From: Cyclobacteriaceae bacterium
GTDB lineage: Bacteria > Bacteroidota > Bacteroidia > Cytophagales > Cyclobacteriaceae
Direction: 5' to 3'
Length of the DNA stretch: 64,000 nt
NCBI GenBank assembly: GCA_013141055.1
Contig: JABFRS010000002.1
Location: 868,001 to 932,000 of the forward strand
Position 1 is the stretch's first letter. Each line of letters begins with the position of its first letter. Position numbers and translations under genes: made by a program. Below are positions 40,969-50,588 of this stretch, piece after piece. The notes beneath the pieces are model-generated. The model was not told the DNA's origin. It searched no databases and saw only the letters and a list, made by a program, of their open reading frames with translations.

Positions 40969-42060
40969 ATGACTCAATCAAAACTCTTCACTCCGCTTAA
41001 CAAAGGATTAAAACTTTCTAACAGAATTGTCATGGCTCCTATGACCAGAAGCCGCGCTATCAATAATACACCGAACGATCTGATGGCCCTATACTACGAG
41101 CAGAGATCTTCCGCCGGACTGATCATTTCAGAGGGCAACTCTCCCTCACCTAACGGATTGGGTTACGCCAGGATTCCGGGAATATTCAGTGATCATCAGG
41201 TAGAAGCCTGGAAAAAAATCACCAACGCAGTTCACAAGAATAATGGTAAGATCTTTACACAACTGATGCATGCCGGAAGAGTAGCTCACAGTGAGAATCT
41301 TCCCAAGAACGCAAAACATCTTGCTCCCTCAGCTATTTCTGCCGATACTGATATGTGGACAGACACAAAGGGATTACAGAAAACAGAGAAGCCGGCAGAG
41401 ATGTCCCTGGCAGAAATTAAAAGTACCATTGAAGAGTATGCACAAGCCGCGAGCAATGCAATCAAAGCAGGATTTGATGGAGTAGAGCTTCATGGCGCCA
41501 ATGGATACTTACTGGAGCAATTTCTTAATCCAAATTCCAATACAAGAACGGATGAATACGGTGGAAGCTTTATCAATCGTGCGCGCTTTGTCATCGAAGT
41601 CGCCAGAGCTGTTGCTGAACGTATAGGACCTGAAAAGACGGGCATCAGAATCTCACCTTATGGAACCTTCAACACCATGCCACATTATGATGAGATCGTT
41701 GAGACCTATGACTACCTGACAAAAGAACTAAGCAGTATGAAACTCGTATATCTTCATGTTGTAGATTATGCAGCAAGAAGCAATGAGAAGGGTCAGGAGC
41801 TCCTGAAACAAATCAGAACAAACTTCAATCAGCTGCTCATTCTAAATGGCGGCTATAATAAAGAACGCGCTATCAAAGCGCTTGAAAACAATGAAGCTGA
41901 TCTGATCTCTTTTGGAAGTTCATTCATCTCAAATCCAAATCTTCCTCACGTCCTTGAAAATGATCTGGAGCTTGTAAAGCCTGATCCTACTACCTTCTAC
42001 ATGCCAGATGAAAAAGGCTATACTGATTATCAGTTGGTATCCGCGAAAGCAATTGCTTAA
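40969..42060 (+). CDS. Old yellow enzyme family NADH:flavin oxidoreductase
   Basis: 363 residues. FMN barrel motifs: NRIVMAPMTRSRA, QLMHAGRVAH, FDGVELHGANGYLLEQFLNP, NTRTDEYGGSFINRARFVIE, RISPYGTF and LILNGGY. The His-Gly-Ala-Asn pair for substrate binding and the Tyr proton donor region are present. It reduces activated alkenes or nitro compounds with NAD(P)H. It stands alone, about 110 bases before a convergent gene, with a bidirectional terminator between. Confidence 0.94.
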   Translation: MTQSKLFTPLNKGLKLSNRIVMAPMTRSRAINNTPNDLMALYYEQRSSAGLIISEGNSPSPNGLGYARIPGIFSDHQVEAWKKITNAVHKNNGKIFTQLMHAGRVAHSENLPKNAKHLAPSAISADTDMWTDTKGLQKTEKPAEMSLAEIKSTIEEYAQAASNAIKAGFDGVELHGANGYLLEQFLNPNSNTRTDEYGGSFINRARFVIEVARAVAERIGPEKTGIRISPYGTFNTMPHYDEIVETYDYLTKELSSMKLVYLHVVDYAARSNEKGQELLKQIRTNFNQLLILNGGYNKERAIKALENNEADLISFGSSFISNPNLPHVLENDLELVKPDPTTFYMPDEKGYTDYQLVSAKAIA

Positions 42061-42075
42061 TCAATCCTTAAATCA

Positions 42076-42116
42076 TTAATTATGAGGTTGGCTGAAAACG
42101 TCAACCTCATAATTAA
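42076..42116. terminator. Bidirectional terminator
   Basis: A perfect 15-bp stem TTAATTATGAGGTTG / CAACCTCATAATTAA with an 11-base loop between convergent genes; on the plus strand it is followed by an A/T-rich run with seven T starting near 42121. Confidence 0.85.
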
Positions 42117-42118
42117 AC

Positions 42119-43201
42119 TTATTTTTTTGAACTCTTGCCTGTACTCTTAGCCTGACCCGGAATAGTATCGCCGAGTAGAAGTCCAAAGGGCTTTAAAGAA
42201 TCTACACGATCAAATATAACTTTGACAATAGCAGTAAGCGGTATAGCGAGGAACATTCCTGGTATTCCCCATAGAGCTCCACCAGCAAACACTACTACAA
42301 TGGAAAACAAAGGATTGACCTGAACCTTTCCTGCCACGATCTTGGGTAGAATATATTGATTGTCGATAAACTGCACTATCAGAAAAAGAATGAATACTGA
42401 AAGTCCCGCTCCGGCAGATTTCATAGTCATAGCAATAAGAATTGTCAATGCACTTGCCGACAGTATTCCTATGTAAGGGATTACATTCAGCAAGGCACTT
42501 AATACTCCAAGAAGAATTGCATATGGTATTCCCAAAATTAACAATCCCGCACAATTGAGCACCGCTACAATAATCGCTTCAATGGAAAGTCCGACGAGAT
42601 ACTGCTGTATTAAAGATTTTGTTTCCGTGAATACTTCTGAAACTACACCTTGTTCACGTTTTTCAAACAGCTCCATTATAAATTCAAGGAATAGCGGTTT
42701 ATAGTAAAGAACGATAAATATTAAAACGGGCATGACAAAGACCGCGAGCATGCCCTTCAGAGTCCCCATCACTCCTTCCAGCACCATCATGCCATCAATG
42801 TTCTTTTGAGATTTGCTGATCCACTCTTTGATCCTCGGCTCACTTATCTTAAAAGTATCTGCCGCCCAGTGTAGTATGTCGTTGGTGAGAATTGAAAACT
42901 TCTCCTTGAACAATGGGAATGTGTCACTGAATTGCCCGACCTGAGTAATGATAAAGAATCCCAGGGCTCCAAAAACAATAGTGAGGAAGAGAATGGCAAT
43001 AACAATTGAAATGATCCTGTTGATCTTCTTTGAACACAGGAAGTTCACAATCGGGTTCAGCAAAATCGCGATCAGAATGGCAAATACTACCGGGATCAAA
43101 ATCTCCTGTCCGACGTAAAGAATGAAAAAGAATCCAATGATGCCTAGAATGATCTGGGCAATTCTGGAATAAATAAGATACCGGGTGGATTCTTGTTGCA
43201 A
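42119..43201 (-). CDS. AI-2E family transporter (PerM/YhhT-type membrane protein)
   Basis: 360 residues with about eight membrane helices. Helices 1-3 lie near the N-terminus (IILGIIGFFFILYVG, IPVVFAILIAILLNPIVNFL), then a polar stretch (about 115-160) and the family signature near the end: GVLSALLNVIPYIGILSASALTILI and IVGGK-like IVAGKVQVNPLFSIVVVFAGGALWGIPGMFLAIP. Substrates of the family vary or are unknown. C-terminal tail basic (AKSTGKSSKK). Confidence 0.9.
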   Translation of the reverse strand: MQQESTRYLIYSRIAQIILGIIGFFFILYVGQEILIPVVFAILIAILLNPIVNFLCSKKINRIISIVIAILFLTIVFGALGFFIITQVGQFSDTFPLFKEKFSILTNDILHWAADTFKISEPRIKEWISKSQKNIDGMMVLEGVMGTLKGMLAVFVMPVLIFIVLYYKPLFLEFIMELFEKREQGVVSEVFTETKSLIQQYLVGLSIEAIIVAVLNCAGLLILGIPYAILLGVLSALLNVIPYIGILSASALTILIAMTMKSAGAGLSVFILFLIVQFIDNQYILPKIVAGKVQVNPLFSIVVVFAGGALWGIPGMFLAIPLTAIVKVIFDRVDSLKPFGLLLGDTIPGQAKSTGKSSKK

Positions 43202-43315
43202 GCTGATTTGGGGGTTTAGAGGTTTTCAGGAAGAATACAAATACCCTGCCATGGGAAGTGAATAATCAAGAATCAAAAACGACTGATGATGAAAGACTTC
43301 TATTAATTTAAGGGC

Positions 43316-45130
43316 ATGGAAACAAAAAAATCCAAATCCGGTGGTCGCGCAAAACGTATCAGGGCCAACCTCAGAAAAGGAATGGAACTTGCCTGGGCAG
43401 CTTCCCCAAAATCACTGATACGTTTTTCATTACTGGGAATGCTGAATGCGACGATGCTCCCCATCTCCGTCTATCTCGGTGCCGTGCTGGTCAATCGTAT
43501 TGCTGACGCGCGACTTCACAACGGTACGTTTAATGACATTCTCTATGTCGTTCTGGGATTATGGATTGTTGTCAGTGTCCAACGCACAATCAGTGCTTAT
43601 ATGGGCTATGGAAGAAATCTTTTCGTTCGACGGGTAGAGCTCGAGGCAGAAAGAAGGTTGCTGGCAAAAGCATCCAAGGTTGATCTGGGAAACTTTGATA
43701 ATTCAAACTGGCATGACCGGCTTGCACGGGCCAAGCGTGATGTCTCATGGCGGCCTGGTGATCTTACCTGGTCTGTATTAGGATTGTCAGGTAATATCGT
43801 TACCATCATTCTGATGGCTTCACTCCTTGCAAGTCTGCATTATATGCTGGTGATCCTTGCGCTTGGCGCGGCATTACTTTCACTTGCTCTTGAAAGTCGT
43901 GTGACATCCAAGCTCTACGAATTCTTTTATAAAGAGACGCCCGAAGAAAGGGAAAGAGGATACCTGGGTGATCTTCTTGTTCAACCGAAAACCACGAAAG
44001 AAATCCGTGCTTATGTTCTTGCCGACTATTTACTGGGAAGACATAAAGCGCTTTCTGAAAGTCTTTATCGTCAACGCGAGATCATGTACAAATCCGGTAC
44101 ACGTGTTTCATTACTGACAGGCCTGGTAACTGGAACTACACTGGCGCTGGCGTATCTTTTTGTAGCCATCAAAGGTGCCGAAGGTTCTATTGATCCGGGT
44201 GGTGTCGTTCTTGTCATTGGAGCATTCACTTCTGTTTCTTCAACGCTTACTCAAATATCCAGCACATTTGTTTCAGTAGATCAGCATACGACCTTCCTGG
44301 ATGATTACTTTTCTTTTACTTCATTAGATCAGCAAATCAAGACCATCGAACATCCTGAATCACTCCCCGTCAAGCTTGATCAGGGGATAACCTTTGAGCA
44401 TGTGAACTTCAATTATCCAGGAAGTTCCGAAAATGCCATAAAGGATTTCAATCTCAATATCAAAAGTGGTGAATTGATTGCATTGGTCGGTGAGAACGGT
44501 GCCGGTAAAAGCACCATAGTAAAGCTGCTTCTGAGGTTTTATGATGCTGATCAGGGCTCAATAAAAATCGGTGGCGTGGATCTTAAGAATACAGAGCCTG
44601 AAGCTTTACGAAACCGTATCGGAGTTTTATTTCAGGACTATCCAAATTATGAATTGACGGTGCGTGAGAATGTGACGATGGGAAGACCGGATGTCCCTGT
44701 TTCAGATGAACTCGTTTTGGAAGCACTGGAAGATTCAAGAAGTGAGTGGCTCGTTAAAAAAATGCCTCATGGTCTGGACTCAAAAGTCGGAAGGTTATTT
44801 GAAGGAGGACATGATCTGTCCGGTGGTGAATGGCAGCGACTGGCACTTGCGCGCATCATGTATCGTGATGCCGATATCTGGATATTGGATGAGCCTACTT
44901 CAGCGCTTGATCCGGAAGCAGAGGCAGCAATCTTTGCAGAATTAAAGCAAAATCTGAAAGGAAGAATTGGCATTGTTATCTCTCACCGGTTCTCAACCGT
45001 TCGAATTGCAGATCGTATTGCTGTGATTGCCGACGGGAAAGTTTCCGAGATCGGATCACATGAGGAATTGATGAAGAACCGAGGCAGATACTCTGAACTG
45101 TTTGAGATACAGGCAGCAGGCTATCGGTAA
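43316..45130 (+). CDS. ABC transporter, fused membrane and ATPase domains
   Basis: 604 residues. A long basic N-terminus (KSKSGGRAKRIRANLRKG), about six membrane helices (40-320) and an ATPase domain with Walker A GENGAGKST, Q-loop LFQDYPN, signature LSGGEWQR (the family norm is LSGGQ), Walker B IWILDEPTS and H-loop ISHRFSTV. It is a half-transporter exporter that would work as a homodimer. No substrate-binding or partner gene lies beside it, so its substrate is open. The Trp in the signature is unusual but seen in some Bacteroidota exporters. Confidence 0.93.
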   Translation: METKKSKSGGRAKRIRANLRKGMELAWAASPKSLIRFSLLGMLNATMLPISVYLGAVLVNRIADARLHNGTFNDILYVVLGLWIVVSVQRTISAYMGYGRNLFVRRVELEAERRLLAKASKVDLGNFDNSNWHDRLARAKRDVSWRPGDLTWSVLGLSGNIVTIILMASLLASLHYMLVILALGAALLSLALESRVTSKLYEFFYKETPEERERGYLGDLLVQPKTTKEIRAYVLADYLLGRHKALSESLYRQREIMYKSGTRVSLLTGLVTGTTLALAYLFVAIKGAEGSIDPGGVVLVIGAFTSVSSTLTQISSTFVSVDQHTTFLDDYFSFTSLDQQIKTIEHPESLPVKLDQGITFEHVNFNYPGSSENAIKDFNLNIKSGELIALVGENGAGKSTIVKLLLRFYDADQGSIKIGGVDLKNTEPEALRNRIGVLFQDYPNYELTVRENVTMGRPDVPVSDELVLEALEDSRSEWLVKKMPHGLDSKVGRLFEGGHDLSGGEWQRLALARIMYRDADIWILDEPTSALDPEAEAAIFAELKQNLKGRIGIVISHRFSTVRIADRIAVIADGKVSEIGSHEELMKNRGRYSELFEIQAAGYR

Positions 45131-45192
45131 ATTGTCGTACTCACCCCCTCAGGAAGTCGCACCTCCACCCGCATCGAACGAGGCAGAGGCTC

Positions 45193-45200
45193 TAAGTTTG
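45193..45200 (+). promoter_or_regulatory. Possible -7 element for the NTF2-like gene
   Basis: TAAGTTTG fits TAnnTTTG, 30 bases before the start codon at 45231. No clear -33 box. Confidence 0.4.
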
Positions 45201-45230
45201 TATTAACAAAACGACATAAACTTATTAGCC

Positions 45231-45578
45231 ATGAATACTATTCAGCAAAAGATCAGCGAAGAATTTTCTAAAGGAAACTTTCAGTTTGCCTTTGAATATC
45301 TGTCAGAGAACATTCAATGGAACATCATTGGAAATAAGATCCTTAAGGGTAAGGATGAAGTAATCGAATGGTGTACTGAGATTGGAAAAGAAATGAGCGA
45401 CACAATCCTGAAGAATAAGAACAGCATCATTGGAGACAGCTCTATCGCTATTCAGGGATATTGCGATTACACCACTCCCGATAACCAGCCAGGAAGAGTT
45501 TCGTATTGTGACGTATTCCAATTCAGGAATGAAAAGATTGAGGAGATCACCTCTTATGCAATGGAAGATAAAATTTAG
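45231..45578 (+). CDS. SnoaL/NTF2-like protein
   Basis: 115 residues with the cone-shaped NTF2-like plan: helix FSKGNFQFAFEYLSENIQWN, a strand with IIGNKILKGKDEVIEWC and strands GYCDYTTPDN and YCDVFQFRNEKIEEITSY. Members bind small ligands or act as isomerases; no substrate is predictable. It stands alone. Confidence 0.8.
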   Translation: MNTIQQKISEEFSKGNFQFAFEYLSENIQWNIIGNKILKGKDEVIEWCTEIGKEMSDTILKNKNSIIGDSSIAIQGYCDYTTPDNQPGRVSYCDVFQFRNEKIEEITSYAMEDKI

Positions 45579-45590
45579 AACTATCGAACT

Positions 45591-45863
45591 TTACCAATCC
45601 TCAATGGCGCCCATCGTTATCTTACGGTATTCTTCAGCAAGTCTCTTCTCCAGTCCAACTTCCAAAGTGTAGCCCGGAACCTTTACAAGTTCTTTGCTTG
45701 AGTTTTTATTGGTAAGGGAGGGTGTGATGCCGCTGACATTCATTCCCGCCTTTTGCATTCCATAGACATTATTAGTGAAATAATTTGTGTTGGTTTCCTG
45801 ACCACATATTTCAAAGGTCCTTTTTGAATCGTCCTTTATGATCAGCCAGCTTTTGGAATACAT
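45591..45863 (-). CDS. Hypothetical protein (90 residues)
   Basis: A soluble, basic protein starting MYSKSWLIIKDDSKRTFEIC with a polar middle and a helical end (GLEKRLAEEYRKITMG). Frame, start and codon pattern look genuine, and it lies in the gap between two plus-strand genes. No family recognised. Confidence 0.6.
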   Translation of the reverse strand: MYSKSWLIIKDDSKRTFEICGQETNTNYFTNNVYGMQKAGMNVSGITPSLTNKNSSKELVKVPGYTLEVGLEKRLAEEYRKITMGAIEDW

Positions 45864-45947
45864 CGAATTAAATTTCCACGAAGTTAGGATATTCCTGCTA
45901 AGACCTTTTCCTTTCTTCCTTTATCTTGTATGATAATCCAATCTCGC

Positions 45948-46298
45948 ATGAAATTCCTTAGTCTCCAACCCTTCATTCCTTCCGGGAATAACTTTGAAGC
46001 TTCAAAAAAACTCTTTGTTGAACTTGGATTTGACATTGCCTGGGACCAGGGCGATTTTGTTGGCTATGAACGGGATGGATGTGGCTTCATCCTTCAGAAG
46101 TATGATTCAAAAGAATTTGCTGAAAACCTGATGCTTACCGTCCGCATTGACAATGTAGAGGAATTCCGCAATGGCGTTCTGGAAAAGAAGCTCACTGAAA
46201 AGTTTGGCATCAGCATCAGCAAAATCACACAGCAGCCATACGGGAAAGAAGTGAATGTCATTGACATCGCAGGTGTTTGCTGGCATTTTGTTGAGTAG
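45948..46298 (+). CDS. VOC family protein, small
   Basis: 116 residues from the ATG at 45948 (MKFLSLQPFIPSGNNFEASK...); a longer start at 45930 would add six residues. One VOC half-module: FVELGFDIAWDQGDFVGYERD with GCGFILQKY, then LTVRIDNVEEFRNGV. The metal ligands are poorly kept, so it may be a non-enzymatic or divergent member. It ends 7 bases before the convergent lipoprotein gene. Confidence 0.75.
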   Translation: MKFLSLQPFIPSGNNFEASKKLFVELGFDIAWDQGDFVGYERDGCGFILQKYDSKEFAENLMLTVRIDNVEEFRNGVLEKKLTEKFGISISKITQQPYGKEVNVIDIAGVCWHFVE

Positions 46299-46304
46299 CA
46301 AAAG

Positions 46305-47144
46305 CTACTCAAGCACAAATACCCTGATGTCCGGGGCATGGAGGTTGAAAAATCCATAGCCTCCTTTCACATTCGTTGGGTAATTGAAAGGCTCACTCGA
46401 AAATTCCGAAAACCTGAATCGGTCGTTTCTCAATTTCAGGAACTTGTAGTAGTCCTCACTCACATTGGACATCACAACAGCCACCGAATCACCTTTAGAG
46501 AAACTCCTGAACAACGTCCTGAAGTCCTCTTCAAATAACTTTCCATCAAAAGAGGTATCATCTGTCAGGTGAGTGAATATTCTCGGATTGATAATAGATT
46601 GTAAATTCTGCTTCTGCGAAAACTTCTGAACGCTGACCATGTAAAAATTCCTGCCCACCGGATCATTCAGACTGTAGTCAACCTGCAAGAGTGAATCAAA
46701 TCCTGTTGGATAGAATTGCACATCCACCGATGTAAAGCCTATTGCCTGTGGCACTTGCGTAATTGCCGATACCGTTCCTAACGTTGAGGTCTCCACCGTT
46801 AACTCATACACATCGCCGGAAGACCATGGAGTATTGAATCCTCCATATAACCCATTTCCAAGATTATTCAATACATCCGACTGCGTACCGTGACGAAGAG
46901 TAACCGTTGCATCCGCAATAGCGATCTTTTCCAGCAATACTTCCGGATCGGAATTTCCGCCTGCCTCCAATGCACCCACACTTTTGGTAACAAAAACCAC
47001 AAGGCCTGTACCCGGTACCAGTTGAGATGACACCACAATTTTTGTTTCGGGTTTCTCAATATCCGTTACAGGAAGTGGATCAGGAATACATCCTGCCATC
47101 AACCCCGCCAAAACGAATCCCACGATATAATTCACTGCTCTCAT
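46305..47144 (-). CDS. DUF4249 family lipoprotein paired with a TonB receptor
   Basis: 279 residues from the ATG at 47144. Lipoprotein signal (FVLAGLMAGC, Cys about residue 19), then ETKIVVSSQLVPGTGLVVFVTKS, typical of DUF4249 outer-membrane lipoproteins encoded after TonB-dependent receptors. The gene starts 2 bases after the receptor stop, so they are co-transcribed. It probably sits on the receptor as a cap or binding partner, as SusD does for SusC, but it is not SusD-like in sequence. Substrate unknown. Confidence 0.88.
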   Translation of the reverse strand: MRAVNYIVGFVLAGLMAGCIPDPLPVTDIEKPETKIVVSSQLVPGTGLVVFVTKSVGALEAGGNSDPEVLLEKIAIADATVTLRHGTQSDVLNNLGNGLYGGFNTPWSSGDVYELTVETSTLGTVSAITQVPQAIGFTSVDVQFYPTGFDSLLQVDYSLNDPVGRNFYMVSVQKFSQKQNLQSIINPRIFTHLTDDTSFDGKLFEEDFRTLFRSFSKGDSVAVVMSNVSEDYYKFLKLRNDRFRFSEFSSEPFNYPTNVKGGYGFFNLHAPDIRVFVLE

Positions 47145-47146
47145 AC

Positions 47147-49429
47147 TCAAAACTTAAAACCGTAGCTAACAAAAGGAAGTAATCCAAAAAGCCCAGGCTG
47201 CTCGTACCGGTAAGAACCATCTGCATTTTGCTGAATGACAATTCCGTAAGGCATTGCCCGGTTGTAGACATTGTAAATCCCTACAAACCATTCAGATTGA
47301 AATTTCTTTTCCGGTTTTGACTTTAATTTAATTCCAAGATCAAGACGGTGAGTGTCGGCAAGCTTTACAGAATTCATCGTGGCGTACACTGGTATCAATT
47401 GAATCCCTCCCAATGTATTGGCAGGCACTGCATATCGCCCTACAATGGGTGTAAATCTTGAACCTGAGATAAACTCAAACACAGCAGAGAAAGACCACCT
47501 TTTGGCAAATTCATAATTCATTACCACACTTCCGTTATGCCTTCTATCGTAGCGTGAAAGGAACCACAAGCCATTATTAACTTCATCATACTGACGTTCA
47601 GACCTGGATAACGTATAGCTGATCCATCCTGTAAGCTTTCCTGATTCTTTCTTTATCAGAACTTCCAATCCATATGCTGTACCTTTTCCCTGGATCAATT
47701 GTTTCTCAAACTCTGTATTCAAAAAGAGATTGGCACCTTCACGATAGCCAATAAGATCATTCATGTTCTTGTAATATCCTTCCAGACTTATAAATACATT
47801 CATCCCGGGAATCCGCTTTTGAAGAGCAAGTGTAAGCTGGTCTGAAGTCTGCGGAACAACATCTTTTGTAACCGGATACCAGATGTCGGTAGGGAAAGCA
47901 ACGGCAGCACTGGATACTCTGTGGAGATACTGAGCCATCCGTGAATAGCTTCCCTTTAATGCGAGTGTCTCACTCAGCTTATAACGAATCGCCACTCTGG
48001 GTTCAGGATTGGAATAGAATTTATCTCTAACAATTGCAGACGACAAACGAAAGCCCGCACTCCATGACCAGTTCTGATCCCAGGTTCCATCAGCCTGAAT
48101 AAATGCACTTGACTCAAGACTGGTCTGAGCTTGTGTTGAACTGCTTTGCAGCAACTCTGCGATACTGCCGGAGGTGTCAATAATATTCGGACTTACTTTA
48201 TGATGCGCAGACTCCACTCCTGCCGTGATAGACACCTGACCGACACTGTCCCAGTGCAATGAATACTTCCCGCCAACATCCTCAATGGAAGAATGAACGA
48301 ACAATCTACTCTCTTCAAAGCCCGTTTGAATGGTGTAATTAAAGTTTGTGCGATAGAGTGAAAGCGCTGAATGAATGTTGGGCTGGATCTGTCTTTTCCA
48401 GAGTAAAGTCTGCGAACTGTTGGCGATCGTAAAGTTGCTGGAGATGTTTCTTCTTCGCGCAGAAGTATCCTGAGGTTGTCGTCTGTAATTCAATTTGTCT
48501 TCACCAGAGTAATGGGATACTTCAATCCGGTCGCGAAGTGTTGGTTTGAAAATGACTTTTGCATTGATGTCATAGAAATAATATGGAAGGTCCTGCCCCA
48601 CTGCCTTTACCACCTGATCAACATACGTCCGACGGCCGGCAACCCAGATATCAAGTTTATTCTTAATGATAGGCTGGCGGATCATCAGTCGTGAAGCGAG
48701 CAACCCAATGCTTCCCTGCCCTTCCGTATGAGAAGACATCGTAGACTTTGTATTGACATTCAATATGGAAGAAAGTCGCCCGCCGTACTGTGCCGGAAAT
48801 GCACCACTGATATACTCTACTCCCTGGAGAATATCCGAGTTGAACACAGACAGAAATCCGAACAGGTGCCCGGTATTATAAACAGGAGCGCCATCCAGCA
48901 AAACGAGATTCTGATCTGCTGCTCCACCGCGAACGAACAAGTCCGTACTGCCCTGCACTCCTTTCGAAACACCCGGAAGCAACTGAATGATCTTCAACAG
49001 ATCGGCTTCGCCACCAAAGACCGGTATTGAAGTAATATCTTTTTCGGTGAGGTTAACCGTGCTCATGCGCGTCGTCTTGAATTGCTCCGCTTGCAGGAGG
49101 CGATCAGAAGAGACGACAACTTCATCGAGCTGCTCTACTTTGGATTCGAGAAAGAAATAAACCGTTGTGTCCTTTTGAAGATTGAATGATTCCCGAAATC
49201 TCTTAAACCCCGTATATGAAATCTCGATCTCAACATTACCAGCCGGATGCTGGAGAGAAAACTTACCTTCCTCCCCCGAGATCATAACTTTTTTAACAGA
49301 AAGAATCTGAATGCTGGCAGATGACAAAGGATGTCCCTGAGAATTGCGCACGACTCCATTCAACCGATACTCCTGAGCAAAGGTGTTTGAAAGGATGCAC
49401 AAAAGGCAGATAAAGAGAACGAGCCTCAT
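47147..49429 (-). CDS. TonB-dependent outer-membrane receptor
   Basis: 760 residues. Signal peptide (1-18, ending TFAQ), a carboxypeptidase-like regulatory domain (19-100: LNGVVRNSQGHPLSSASIQI), a plug (about 120-220) with SDRLLQAEQFKTTRMST, ELLKIIQLLPGVSKGVQGS and FVRGGAADQNLVLLDGAPVYN, then a 22-stranded barrel, ending at an aromatic GFKF. It imports a ligand using TonB energy; the ligand cannot be told. The shared operon with a DUF4249 lipoprotein suggests a metal-carrier, peptide or small polymer as in other such pairs, not proved. Confidence 0.94.
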   Translation of the reverse strand: MRLVLFICLLCILSNTFAQEYRLNGVVRNSQGHPLSSASIQILSVKKVMISGEEGKFSLQHPAGNVEIEISYTGFKRFRESFNLQKDTTVYFFLESKVEQLDEVVVSSDRLLQAEQFKTTRMSTVNLTEKDITSIPVFGGEADLLKIIQLLPGVSKGVQGSTDLFVRGGAADQNLVLLDGAPVYNTGHLFGFLSVFNSDILQGVEYISGAFPAQYGGRLSSILNVNTKSTMSSHTEGQGSIGLLASRLMIRQPIIKNKLDIWVAGRRTYVDQVVKAVGQDLPYYFYDINAKVIFKPTLRDRIEVSHYSGEDKLNYRRQPQDTSARRRNISSNFTIANSSQTLLWKRQIQPNIHSALSLYRTNFNYTIQTGFEESRLFVHSSIEDVGGKYSLHWDSVGQVSITAGVESAHHKVSPNIIDTSGSIAELLQSSSTQAQTSLESSAFIQADGTWDQNWSWSAGFRLSSAIVRDKFYSNPEPRVAIRYKLSETLALKGSYSRMAQYLHRVSSAAVAFPTDIWYPVTKDVVPQTSDQLTLALQKRIPGMNVFISLEGYYKNMNDLIGYREGANLFLNTEFEKQLIQGKGTAYGLEVLIKKESGKLTGWISYTLSRSERQYDEVNNGLWFLSRYDRRHNGSVVMNYEFAKRWSFSAVFEFISGSRFTPIVGRYAVPANTLGGIQLIPVYATMNSVKLADTHRLDLGIKLKSKPEKKFQSEWFVGIYNVYNRAMPYGIVIQQNADGSYRYEQPGLFGLLPFVSYGFKF

Positions 49430-49481
49430 CCTTTAAATTTAGGTTCTGCGGGATTCAAATTCTACAGAGGAACATTAATAT

Positions 49482-50582
49482 TTAGTGATCATCCGTGGCC
49501 TTCCCTTCTTTCATTACTTCATTCTTCAGCTTGATCAGAAAATTCCCGATTTCTTCACCTTCCTCACAGCGGTATATCTCCGCCACCGGCATCAGGAAAT
49601 AATCGGAATAAAACTCCTCATCGGAATTGACCTCAAAAGGTTTCCATGCCGGTACACACGTCAAGAGATGGTACATTCCATCTCTTACATCATACACCAG
49701 AATCGGCTCCACATTATCAATCACGCCGCAGAATAACAGTATCGGGAAATCCAGCAGACCGGTATCACGCATCTCCTGAACGAAATTTGCATCAAAGAAA
49801 TTATACTTGAGCAGCTTACTGTATTGTCCGGTCGCAGATAACATCTCATGAACCTGCAAAAGCTTTACACGCATCACATCATAGGGAATATTCTCCGGAA
49901 GAAAAGTCTGAATGGGTTCCCAGGTTTGTGTAGACAATTGCAAAAACTGCAACACTTCATTTCCTATGCTCAGCTTGTAATCAAAATGCGGATTCCCGGG
50001 AACGAAATAACCCGGATAGAAGTATTGCATTCCCAACTCCTTGCAGAACTTTATCTTGAGATAGATCAGATACTTCCCAAGACTATGCTTCTTATATTCA
50101 GGATCATAAAACGAGGTAATACCTTCCGCGCTGACGGCACCCAGGTCAAAGAAGCCACAGGCGATTAGCCGATCGCCATCATGAACATTTACTTCGTACG
50201 TTGTGAAAATAGAACCTGTCTTCGTTGCAGGCTGCTCACTATTATTACGTTTGTCCAGCAACAGAAATTGAAGTGAGTCACTGGCTGGAAAAGAAACGGT
50301 CTGCTTGTAGATCGAATAAAGTTTTTCCTTTTCTTCTGTTATCTCCGCCAGCTTAAAGCTTATCCTGAATTCTGAATTGCGCTTGAATAACTTTACCTGA
50401 GTGTTATCAGCAACATAACTATCCAAAAGAATCCGCAACCAGATGGTGCTGTGGATCTGCTGCTGAAAGCGTATAAAGTTTGTGGTGAAAATAGTCTGGC
50501 CCATCCGGAACCATCCCTGAGCGAGATAAGCATCCAGCTCTTGCGCTTCTAGGTGATCCGGATTTTGTACCTGGGCAAACAT
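49482..50582 (-). CDS. Arginyl-tRNA--protein transferase-like protein (ATE/Bpt C-terminal domain)
   Basis: 366 residues. The middle (about 125-230) carries FFDLGAVSAEGITSFYDPEY, then HSLGKYLIYLKIKFCKELGM and YFYPGYFVPGNPHFDYK, the GNAT-type C-terminal domain of arginyl/leucyl-tRNA--protein transferases, which add an amino acid to N-terminal residues to mark proteins for degradation. The N-terminal Cys-x-x-Cys region of typical ATE proteins is missing, replaced by an unrelated domain, and the C-terminal 130 residues are extra. So the activity is uncertain. It follows the LytTR regulator gene by 6 bases. Confidence 0.75.
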   Translation of the reverse strand: MFAQVQNPDHLEAQELDAYLAQGWFRMGQTIFTTNFIRFQQQIHSTIWLRILLDSYVADNTQVKLFKRNSEFRISFKLAEITEEKEKLYSIYKQTVSFPASDSLQFLLLDKRNNSEQPATKTGSIFTTYEVNVHDGDRLIACGFFDLGAVSAEGITSFYDPEYKKHSLGKYLIYLKIKFCKELGMQYFYPGYFVPGNPHFDYKLSIGNEVLQFLQLSTQTWEPIQTFLPENIPYDVMRVKLLQVHEMLSATGQYSKLLKYNFFDANFVQEMRDTGLLDFPILLFCGVIDNVEPILVYDVRDGMYHLLTCVPAWKPFEVNSDEEFYSDYFLMPVAEIYRCEEGEEIGNFLIKLKNEVMKEGKATDDH

Positions 50583-50588
50583 GCCTGC